From the NCBI GenBank assembly GCA_963669155.1, contig OZ022593.1, forward strand, positions 21,238,498 through 21,302,497: 64,000 bases of DNA. Direction: 5' to 3'. The notes beneath the pieces are model-generated. The model did not search any database. It was not told where the DNA came from and worked only from the letters and a program-made list of their open reading frames with translations. The position numbers and the translations under genes are program-made. Within the stretch, counting starts at the first letter, position 1. Every line of letters starts with the position of its first letter. Of this stretch, positions 25,201-36,861 are shown in pieces. The DNA comes from Arbacia lixula. Lineage: Eukaryota > Echinodermata > Echinoidea > Arbacioida > Arbaciidae.

Positions 25201-28200
25201 AGCATACATCTTCTAATCTTGCATTTTCATTGAATACAATGTTAAAAGAATCATGCATTGATACTTGACAGGAGACTACATTCACATCCATCCAATAACT
25301 GGCAGGCAGTGGAGAGTGGCAAGGATCAATCTTATTACTGCTCAGGAAAAATGGCATTTCTGCCACAGACATGTGACCACAATTTTGACATAGAACAGGG
25401 AAAGAGGGAGAGTTAAATTGATTGGATGGGGTGTTGATTTAGAAAGAAACTGTGATCCTTCCTGGCAAATTTTCAAATGGTTTCGTTTCCTAGTTTCCAT
25501 TGAGAGTGCTGTCTGCTGCCCCCGAGGGTTAAAGGACTTGTAGATATGGGGATCATGTAGGACAACCAAGCACATGTATGTGATTAGGGGTTAGAAGTTT
25601 TGATATTAAGTATCAAAAATTATTCAAGATGCTTCAATGAAAGAGCAATATCTGCACAAGACGACCCCTTTATTGTTGTTTGGTGATACTGAATGGATAT
25701 CACCTTTCAAAGAATTTTAATGTGAAGTGAGTGTGAAATCCTCAATTGGTGATGCATTTAAGTGTATTATTACGCAGTTTATTAAATTGCCACATTAAAT
25801 TGTAATTGGCATTCTAAATTGTGTGATCAGGATAACAATGTAATCTGAATATCAATGTTGCTAATATGGAAGCCAAAATTATGATCCAAATACCCTGGTT
25901 TTGAGTGGTCAATGTTAACTTGTTGTTTCAGTGACTTTAAAATGTGACCTGACATTTGTGGAAAGCAGTGGGGGAATGAGAATAGGCTCAAACTGATTAA
26001 TAGGTCAGGAAGAAACGGCAGTCTGGGCACAGCAGTCAGACTGATATAGAACCTGCTGGTAAGATCATGGTAAGGAGGAAAGGATGTAAACCATGATTTA
26101 TGGAGCAATTATGATTGTAGAATAAACAGGATTGTTATTGCGGGAGGTTCCTCTAAGCACTTTCTCTCCCATCAGTAATACAGAGATTTGCTCTATTCTC
26201 ATAGTTGTAAACATGCACAAATGTAAGTAACACAACAAAATCAGACATTTGATACATTTGTTCATACCATTTAGGGTGAAGTTAATAGCTTGTGAGTTTC
26301 TCACAGTATCATAAAAGTTTAAGGAAGATATACTTTTAATCAGGTGCTCATGTGTGTCCAACTTCAGATTCAAGTTTTCCAGAGATTATGCAGTTTTTTT
26401 TTCTTGCAAAGACATAGTATAATGATAACATTTAGTTTTGTGAATAAAACTGTCAAACACAGTGTCTAATGGTAAGACTAGTGTCAGGTTGTAGGTCACA
26501 GGTATGTGACATTCCTTGCATTCTTGAGTACCAGTCAACCAATCAGATGCAGCGGAGTGTGTACCGTTTCAATGGTTTCCCTTTGAGTCTTCAAGAAAGG
26601 TGAGATGTCATGGGGCTTATCTTGTCAAAGTGGCACTTAACACAGTAATGGGCAGGAGGTAGTCAACATGCTTTGTACTGTATCATGCAGTCCTCAAGGG
26701 AATATGCACAGACTTTTGCATTTACAGATTCTTTTTTGTCTCGCCCACCGGAGGTGAAGGCGAGACTAAGGGATCCAAATGGCGTCCGTCCGTCGTCCGT
26801 CCGTCGTCCGTCGTCCGTCCGTCGTCCGTCGTCCGTCCGTCGTCCGTCGTCCGTCCGTCGTCCGTCGTCCGTCCGTCGTCCGTCGTCCGTCCGTCGTCCG
26901 TCGTCCGTCCGTCGTCCGTCGTCCGTCCGTCGTCCGTCGTCCGTCCGTCGTCCGTCGTCCGTCCGTCGTCCGTCGTCCGTCCGTCGTCCGTCGTCCGTCG
27001 TCCGTCACAAATGTTAAAGTTTACCTGCAAGACTCTCTTATGATCCATAACTTGGCAACTGTTACAGCAATGGCAGCCACACTTGGTTGATACAAGCACT
27101 AGGGGTATCTTCATGTTATGGTGTTGTCAGAGGTCATGTGATGATGTCAAAGGTCATTTGAGGTCATATATTAAAGAGTATGTGCAAGACTCTCTTTTTC
27201 TATGTTAAAGTTTACCTGCAAGACTCTCTTTTGACAAATAACTTCACAAAGGTTGCTTGGATTACAACCTAACTTGGGTCATAGATGCACTTGGGGTACC
27301 TTCATGTTATGGTACCGTTGGAGGTCACAGGATAAGGTCAAAGGTCATTTGAGGTCATACATTAAAGTTTACCTGCAAGACTCTCTTTTGACAAATAACT
27401 TCACATGGGTTGCTTGGATTACAACCTAACTTGGGTCATAGATGCACTGGGGGTACCTTCATGTTATGGTACCGTTGGAGGTCACAGGATAAGGTCAAAG
27501 GTCATTTGAGGTCATACGTTAAAGTTTACCTGCAAGACTCTCTTTTGACAAATAACTTCACATGGGTTGCTTGGATTACAACCTAACTTGGGTCATAGAT
27601 GCACTGGGGGTACCTTCATGTTATGGTACCGTTGGAGGTCACAGGATAAGGTCAAAGGTCATTTGAGGTCATACGTTAAAGTTTACCTGCAAGACTCTCT
27701 TTTGACAAATAACTTCACATGGGTTGCTTGGATTACAACCTAACTTGGGTCATAGATGCACTGGGGGTACCTTCATATTATGGTGCCGTTGGAGGTCACA
27801 GGATAAGGTCAAAGGTCATTTGAGGTCATACGTTAAAGTTTACCTGCAAGACTCTCTTTTGACAAATAACTTCACATAGGTTGCTTGGATTACAACCTAA
27901 CTTGGGTCATAGATGCACTGGGGGTACCTTCATGTTATGGTACCATTGGAGGTCACAGGATAAGGTCAAAGGTCATTTGAGGTCGTACGTTAAAGTTTAC
28001 TTGCAAGACTCTCTTATCACACATAACTCATCACATGTTGCTACAATGGCAATCAAACTTGGATGATGGATGCACTGGGGGCACCTGCATGTTATTGTGC
28101 TGTAAGAGGTCACATGATAAGGTCAAAGGTCATTTGAGGTCATACATTAAAGTTTACTTGCAAGACTCTTGGTGAAGGCTTCCTAACTTGTGCACAGAAT

Positions 28201-30367
28201 TCTCCCTATCGCATATAGCCGATATCCAGCGATATCACCTCGCGATACCGATATCTGATCGATTGCTCTTGGAACATATACTTCCGGTAAGAGTTTGTTG
28301 TCGGCGCAAAGTGATCTAGAAATCGCTTTTTTGGATGAATTAATCAGTGAACAATTTATCTAGGGTTAAGGTTATGGTCAGGGTTAGGTGTAGAATTAGG
28401 TTTAGGGTTAGGGTAAGGGTCAGGGTTAGCTTTAGAGTTAAAATTCATAAAATTAGTGGGAAACCGTGGTCCCTATTGTACGGGATGTACGTGGACCGGA
28501 AGTTCGTATCCCAAGAATTAAAGGTAAAATAATTAGAGCGCCACACACGTTCAGATTCGGAGGGCTATATGCGATAGGGAGAATTGTGTGAGCATGTGTG
28601 AGCATTACTGATGTAGATTTAGGCAAACATTACTCATGCACATTTATGCAAATTTATTCAAAGTCACTATTTTGTACCTGATTTTATACAATTCTTTTGC
28701 GTAGCAACGGAGATCGCGATATTTCTGGTTATTTTCGCAAGTGGGCGAGACACAATATTGCTAATGCCTTGTTTGTTATAACTGTAATGTACTTCAGATT
28801 ATAAATTTCTTTGATGATGTATCATTTTTTGTAGTAGTACTAATGATTTGCTTTCTGTAAAAAGGAGTGTTAGACTTCAGTTGTTTAAATGGCATTTATC
28901 ATTAATATCTCATATACATGGAGCAAATTTAAAAATATGCAACTGATCAACATTTTAAAATCCATTTTGGCAGCTAGCTTTTCAAATGAGTAACTATGTC
29001 CATAAATCACTACTAGACCGTGTTTACACTGAACATGTGCCCTTCAAGAATGCAATATGCACAGCAAACTGTGATCTACATATGAATTAGTGACATCACT
29101 GATCATCAAACCAAGGATTAAACACACAAGGCCTCAAGATGATGAAGCCCCTGTAATGCCTGATACCAGAATGAGCCCCTGTAAATAACAAATGAGCCCC
29201 TGTCAAAGTCTATTTTTCTCATAGGGTTTAACACAGTGCATGGTTCAGTGTTTATGGTTTGATGATGTCAGGCTTGGCCTGCCATTGTGTTGTATATTTT
29301 GCTCTGCTTGAACCCAAATCATTCATCAGCTACAGGCCTATGTGTACATGATTACATTGGGTATATACTGTAGATAGATCTAGCCAACCTCTGATGCCTG
29401 TGCCCATGCACATGTTGGGTTCACAGACCTGCAACATATAGGGTGTGTGACACAGTGTTACTAATGATGATTCTCCCATTGCCTTCATGTGTTTTTCGTA
29501 GCACATTTACGTTGTATGTGACGCATTTGACACAAATACAATAGCAGTTGTTACTGGTACAGAAATAAAAGGCTGACATACTGTAAAGTATGTAACTTGA
29601 TACACGTGTATTCTGCCCATGTTATGTTTAAATTGCCTTATATTTGACTCATTTTACACAAATACAATTCCTGCTGGTGCTGCTTACACCTGGACAGTTT
29701 ACCATGCAATGAAAAAATTACAAGGGGATTGAGGATGATTTAACCATAGCAATGCAAAAAGAACCCCTGCGAATATATTTGTCTCTCCCCCCCCCCCCCC
29801 CCCGTTACCATATCATTTTTAAACTACCTCTTACCATATTGAAGTCATTAGTGGTACATGAGGTGTTTATTATTGAAGGGACACCAGCTGGAATGTGAAT
29901 GGGAGGAAGTCAGAGCCAGGTGACATACAGTATTCCATTCAGAACCACAATACTAATGTCGCCCAGGTTAGTATCAGTAGAATGACTCTTTGGATTGGCT
30001 GCATCTGTTTCATAGATTATGTTTATTTCAGCTACTGATATGAAGTAGATTGTATAGGGTGCCATTCATATTGTCTGTTTCTTCTAATACTTCCCCTTAC
30101 ACCAAGCATACAACCAATCGTGGTGAGAGGCTGGTTGTGAGTTCACATCTACCAGAGACTCATGTACCATACAGTTAAGACTGTGACATGGCTGCCAGGA
30201 CTGGGGGGGGGGGGGGGGGGGGGGGGGGGCATCAGGCATCTGGATTGGGGTAAGAGTACTTCATCTTCAAGGATAGTTTTAGTTTTATACTTTGCTTGGA
30301 GACAAAAAGATGATTTGATGAAATGGGATTAGATCAAATGCTTAACCTGGTAATGAGTTCAAAGGGG

Positions 30368-30410
<43 letters not shown>

Positions 30411-33400
30411 GGGGTGGGGGGGGGGTTGGAGGACTGTATGCTGGTATGGGATGGGTGAGCTGAAATAATGCACCCATACCACAAGCACTCTGTCTATGTG
30501 ATATACACAATATTAAGGTGTGGCCATTCTGAGTGAAGGCAACAGGTCATTTCATATTCAATCTTCCAATCCAATCTTCTTTAGCACAGATTGTGAAAGG
30601 GCATAAGTGGCACCATATATGTGTTGTGACCACTTGGTGGCAGTGGGCATAGTGTGTTATAATATGTGCCACAGTCAGGGATCTAGTGTTTCTTTTGACA
30701 GGGAGCGTGTATGATGTTCTCTGACTGTTAATTGATTGATTTCACACAGTGTTTGAAGGGGAATTGACAGGTGAATGTTTTGTTGAGAAGGTCATTAATG
30801 TGCCTTTAGAGTCTACACAGTGTTGAACTATGAATATAAAGAATAGGAACTTTCCCCCTAGTTCTTTATCACCCCATGCATATAAAGTTCGCACTGTGCT
30901 TCAGTTGAGACCAAGATTCAGAGAGCATACATTCTATGTGTGTACGAGGTGGGGGGTGGGGATCCTCTCTGCTGTCTTTACTTTAATCTTCATCTAATGA
31001 GGTCATTAAATGTATCATACATGAACATTCACTCTACAAATTCTAATTTTATTGTGAATGGAATTCAAACAAAATCATGAATTTTTCTAATATCAATGCA
31101 AGTTTATAAATAGAAGTTTATATCAATCTCAAAACAAAGGGGGCTGTGGTATTTCAGTAGATTATGTAATTATTATTGCAAAAGTATTGGACATCTTTCA
31201 TACAAATGTCAAAATTACGTTCATGTCTTGAGAAAGATCTGAAATGTTTTGATTGGTTATGAAGAGTAGAAATCATGCAATGCCAGGTCTTGTTATCATC
31301 AGAATAAAGAAGGAAGAGGGATACGCCGTAAACCCAATTATGTGTTAACTCGTGTGTGTCATAGGGCACAGGAATAGAAACATGATGAGAAATGTAAAGA
31401 ATCTAGGTCATCTAGAATGGCAGGATTTCCAACCAAGATAGAAAAATAGCCTGGGATTGTCTTTCAGTCAGCTTTACAGGCCTTTTATACAGGGGTTGTT
31501 AGGGGTTTAAACTGTTTTAATTACCCGTCCACTTTTGGTATTAGGGACTTTTCGATTGGGTGAACGAGAGTGATGTGACGCCCGGCGGCAGGCGTATGTC
31601 AACGCGTTTACTCCCTACGTTGAGCCGCTCCTGAAATGCGTTTCGATTTCAGGCGTCACGTCTAGTCAACGTAGTGACGTCATGGCCCCTGTGAAAAGCG
31701 CGCGCGCCATCATCGGTGGATAGAGGTCAGTGGGTGGCCCGCGTGGCAATCACTGATCTCCCCACTGGTGGCAATACGGGCGCGGTTAAAATGTATATGT
31801 GGGACTGTAGTGTGCATTTGCAACTTGGTAGACGACAGAGCAAACAGGTACCTGACAGGCTGTAGTTGGTACGTCAGTGGTACTCATGTTAAGTGAGAAG
31901 AAGATGAAATTTCTGGTAATATAGCTACAGTATTTATATTTTGTTTAAAAAAATAAAAGGAAAAATAGTTGATCTTCCCACTGATTTGCTGTAACTCAGC
32001 ATAATCTTCCTCCGGCACCGTACATACCGAGAGGAGTATGACGTCATAGACAGCATGGGATGAGCCCGGCGCGAGTGAATTGGGTGATCGGTGAAAACCG
32101 TTGAAAACACGTTGAGCCGAGGGGTGTTGAGCCGAGGGGTCGACGTTGACGCATGCGCGGTGCGTAAAAGTGACGTCATTCACGGTGACGCCTGGCGGCA
32201 CGTCCAAATCGAAAAGTCCCTATTGACTGAGTGAGCCGTCTTGGTTCTGTGATCATTACTGACAAACATCAAGGCCTGCTGCGCTTCATAGACTGTGACT
32301 TCTAGACTGGGGGACTAGTCTTGGCTTTCAGACACCCAGAGATTGATAATGACCGTCACTCTCTTTTTGTTCTAGAATGATCCAGATTTGGTCATATTAA
32401 ACGAACTAAGCTATTGGTACTGTATGCTTAGTTACAATGCATAAACATTTATGACATGATGACTCAACTATATAGTCGTCATGAAATAGTTATATGCATA
32501 AGATGAGTTTGGAGTACTTCACACTATTAGTCAGTCTATTTGTGGATTGAGTGATAACTGCATGTGTTTTTATGGTACTGTACATGGAAAAGTATCTGTA
32601 GATTTATTTGACTTGAAACCAAATGTTTTTTTGTTGTAAATATGAGTTGAATAACAAGATATATTATGACTCGAGACGGTTTGGTCTTAAGGATGATAGA
32701 CATATTCATTATATGTCACAACCATTTTACAATGGTGTGTCAAAATTTCTTGTGGACTCCCATATTTCTAGAATTGAATTTAAATAAAATCATGCGATAT
32801 ATACATAAATGGACTTGCATATAATGTCATTCAGAAAGTGAAAATGTGGTAAAAATAATATAGAACACAAATAACATGATCAGTTAAAAAGAGTGATCAC
32901 TGATACGTCATTTGAGAAGTGAAAATGCATACACACTTATGGGTTGCAATACACAAATAATGATTTATTTATAGACTGTATATCTATCACTTCATAAAAT
33001 GCCCTTCAGTGAGTGGCTATGTGAAAGGCTGTGCTGTCTGGAGACGATACTAGCAGGTTTATTTAGTAATATCACACATGGCGAGGCAACATAATGCAAC
33101 TATTTTTGAGTTGCAGAGATCTAGTGTATGGAATGAACAGCTGTGCTTTCCTCTGTAGTATCAGACCCCTTGGCCTGTAGTAGAGTAAATGCTTGGTATG
33201 AGGACATGTGGACTTGTGTACGTGTGTTGGCCTTCATATATCTCTCTAGGCCAGGAGTGTGCTGTATACACCATGCATATCTAACACATGTTTCAGGAAA
33301 GCAGTCCGGTTATGATATTAGAGAAAAACAATTATGTTGTGATAATTGCAGTTGAAAATATGTACATAGAAAGAATCTAAGAATATATTTGGAATGATTA

Positions 33401-36400
33401 TTTGATTGAAATGGCATTTAGACTAAAGGGTTTAACATCTCATTTAATCAATACCTATTTCTCTGAAACCTTTATCTGTTAACTTCCCTTTAAGAGAAAG
33501 CTAATTGGAACAAGGACTATAAGCCTAAATTGTACCCCTAAATCTTAATTTCAGCATGCACTAAATTACATGCAATAGGATATTCAAAGGATCATTAAAA
33601 GAATAGATATTCGATGAAATGTCACAAAACCAGCTTCTAAAATAATTGACATACTTTGACTCCATGATGTTAAGATTTAGCTTGATTCAAGCCTTAATTC
33701 TTACAAAATTGTTTTTCAAATATGTTAATTGTGTTTTAAAACCTAGTTTCTGTGTGTCTGTTTATCTTGTTGATTATTGTTCCATTTCTCTCTGTGTTCC
33801 TTTCAAGTTGCTTGGTATATACAGTCAATGGTCTTTACAGGCAGGTGTGACTGTATTATGTCTCCCTGTGTTTATTTCATCTTAATAACAATATTCCCCT
33901 TTTTCTCTGTGTTGCTTTTAAGTTGCTTGGTATGTACAGCCAATGGTCTTTATAGGCAGGTGTGACTGTACCAAGCCTCACTGTGTTTATTTCATCTTAA
34001 TAACAATATTCCCATTTTTCTCTGTGTTGCTGTGTAGGTGACTCCAGGAGGCAAGGCACACCGGGCGGCGGTGGTAGAGAATGACACACTGCTGGCTATC
34101 AATGGGCAGGATGTACGCAGCATGACCCATCTAGAGGCACAGAACATGATCAAGGGTGTGGTGGGAAACCTCACCTTCAGCCTCGAGAGGTAGGTTCACC
34201 AACCGGCCTTGTGAATCAAATGGGTTTTGTTTTTGGATGGGGGGGATTTGAAACCTCAATCTACTGTTCTTCTGCTTTTCTGGATCCTTATAATGATGAT
34301 TCTGCTACCCCCTTGAGACAAAATGGCTTAGGATTATAACAGTATGATATTGATGATTAACAAAGTGTTCCATGTGACATAGTTTACAAATAAGGCCCAG
34401 TCAGACTATGCAAATATTACAGAAAAAATCATTCTGTGTAGTAAGGTCACACTGCTTTCAATATACCCAGAATTTTTGCTTGTAATTGTGCAGTTAGACT
34501 TCATAAATTTCAGGATTTAACATATTAGTGAAAGTCTCATCAGTGTGACTGCCCCTACCGTGGAATGAGAAGAAAGATGTCCATTGACATTCTGCATGTA
34601 AAGAGAAGGTACAAGTTCATCTAATAAATCACCAACTGTTTGTACCATTGAGCTGAATGCAAACTCAGCCATGACTGGTATGTACATTGCAGCCTGCAGC
34701 ACAAGAATGTGGCAGACAGAGTGTAGCCTTGCTTCAGGCTGCAGTGACTGTTTCTTTCTTCCGCACTTCATCTCTATTATGTCTGGACCCACAGACTACT
34801 CTCTGCATCTACTCCTGACTGTGTGACAGAGAGAAAGGAAAGACATTAGTAGTTAGTCTGCTTGTTCAGACTTAGTCATGATTGCCATGGACAAGCAAGA
34901 AATAGTTTACAGTCTTTAATTGAGGCTAGGTGGCAGCAGACCTTTCGCCAGCATTCTGTTCCATCTGAAAGCTCAGTCTATTTCTGGTTTGGTTGCAGGC
35001 ATGTGTTACCTGTGGCTGACAGGAATAACCTTTGTTTGGAATTACCCAAGTCAAGACAGCCCTCCTCCTCCTCTTCCTCCTCCTCGTCTTCCCCCTTCTG
35101 TCTCTCTCACTTTCCTGTCCATCCCAGTTTTTCTCTTCATTAGGATTTTCTTTTCCTTCGTTCCTTTCTCTGCATCTCTCCTAGTCCCTTCTAGTAGTAG
35201 ACAGCATTCCTTCGTGTCCTCCTAGTATGCTTCAGGCAAGCCTTGTTTATAAGATCGTCAGACATTTAAAGGTAAAAGGGTAGAAGTGGTATTGATGACA
35301 GCCAGAAATCATGTCAGAAACGTTCTGCCTTTATCACCGGGGAAGAATATAAAAAAAAATCCAACAATTTTATAATTTTGAGATGATTCCTCCGTGGTAC
35401 AGGTGTATATTGAATCAAACAGGACTGAGTCCCATGGTCATGGTACAATGGCCCTCTATAGATCTAAGGACCCGTAGTCTTACCACTACTACCTCTTACC
35501 TGTAAAGGGATGGCAGAACACTTTGGTTCTCCCCAGTCATCCAGAACTAGAAAACCCTGCACAGAGGAGATGTATCAATAGAAAGTGGAAGACTGCTGGA
35601 AATAAACGGCCCTCCCTGGCCTCCCTCCTGTAGGAAATATCTAAGGATTTCTAGTGAATCAAAAATGATTAAGAAATCATCAATATATGGGTGATGGCAT
35701 AAAGTGATGAGATGGCCCCACATCCAGGGTGGTGACAAGAAAGTCTTGTTCATCTGGTAGTAAAGGGTGGAAGAAGGCACAATAGCTTACTGTATGCATT
35801 GTGTAAGACTATGGAACATGTAGTGCCCAGAAAGCAAAAGCAATGTCACACATGTGCAGTGAATGTGAAAGCAGTCCAGACTTTACACATGGTAGTTGCA
35901 TCACATGTTTCTTCATCACTTCAGGGACCACCCTGCCTGCATCCCTATGGGGTGCAATAGGGGTCTAATAGCTGTTTATATGCTCTTAATTGATTAGCAA
36001 GTGCACAGACTGACCCAGGGTAATATGAACTGGCCGCTGTGTTTATAGTCTATATCTGAACTGAATACCAGGATCCTCTGACCATCCACATGCTGGGCTG
36101 ACCATTCAGGTATCCCTTTGATGGACAGATGGGTCATCTTCATTAGATGGAAGGTTGAACTAGTGAGCTATTTGTGTCTTCATCAGACTGAAGTGGCATG
36201 CTATTTGATCAAGCTTTCATTTGAACATACCTCAGGGCTATCAGTAAATGGCAAAATATTGTGCTAATGAAGTTGCAATTCCAACTTTGGTCTAATTTCC
36301 TGGGTCAGAAAAATACACCAATTTTTTGTCAGCTTTGGTGTAATGCAGACCCATATTATCTAAAACCATTGACTGTCCAATGTTTATGCTGAGTTGACCA

Positions 36401-36788
36401 GCTCTGGTGTCCAGTCTAATAATCAGGGACAGTGGTTAGGTCCTGAATGGTAATAAATGGATATGGTTAATATCAGGAGATCATAATCATGGTAGAACCA
36501 TTCTGCTGTGACCCCTGTTCTCATTTTTATTTGATTTTAATCTTAAGAAGGAATTGTCTCAATATTATATAATCATTGAGATGAAACTAGACTTGGACCC
36601 TCGATGAAAGCAGAATATCATCAATAGTGAACTATCAATTACCTTGAAGGGAGCACAATCTCCCTTTCATGGAAGCTGCAATACGAAGCCCTAAATTCTG
36701 TGATATATGTTGTACAGGTTGCTAGGTCAGGCAAGCCTTTCCCCCCTCAGATGTTCTTTGAACTATTATTGGAATGATAAGATTTACC

Positions 36789-36861
<73 letters not shown>

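Larger units (their letters stand above)
26737..28752. mobile_element. composite pearl-like / Helitron-like nonautonomous element
   Basis: The ends are TGTCTCGCCCAC (26737-26748) and its exact reverse complement GTGGGCGAGACA (28741-28752). Order inside: a 5' hairpin (26738-26766), an 18-bp GTCC/GTC minisatellite (26784-27006), seven or eight 157-bp tandem units (27011-28190), a nested inverted-repeat element (28193-28590) and a 3' unique part. Known: pearl elements of bivalves and Helentron-associated elements share this plan of short inverted ends, an ACGG- or ACTG-type microsatellite and core repeats of about 160 bp. CCGT, the complement of ACGG, is the core of the minisatellite here. No transposase or Rep/helicase is encoded. 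The family assignment is inferred from architecture alone. Confidence 0.65.
28753..31542 (+). other. intron 1 continued: no gene; G/C runs and a TG tract
   Basis: C17 at 29787-29803, G27 at 30203-30229 (the longest homopolymer seen) and (TG)n followed by G runs at 30375-30426. Otherwise unique AT-rich sequence. Confidence 0.7.

Noticed and set aside
26673-27114. ORFs with SVRRPS and DGRTTD repeats
   Set aside because: The 18-bp minisatellite has a period divisible by three, so frames stay open on both strands. The ORFs have no exon signals.
31884-32207. 107-codon minus-strand ORF inside the MITE
   Set aside because: No recognisable transposase or other domain. Open frames of this size are expected in GC-richer DNA.
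34031-34045. Recursive splice site at the start of exon 2 (TAG followed by GTGACT)
   Set aside because: The exon is conserved PDZ coding sequence and GTGACT is a poor donor, so an ordinary acceptor explains it.
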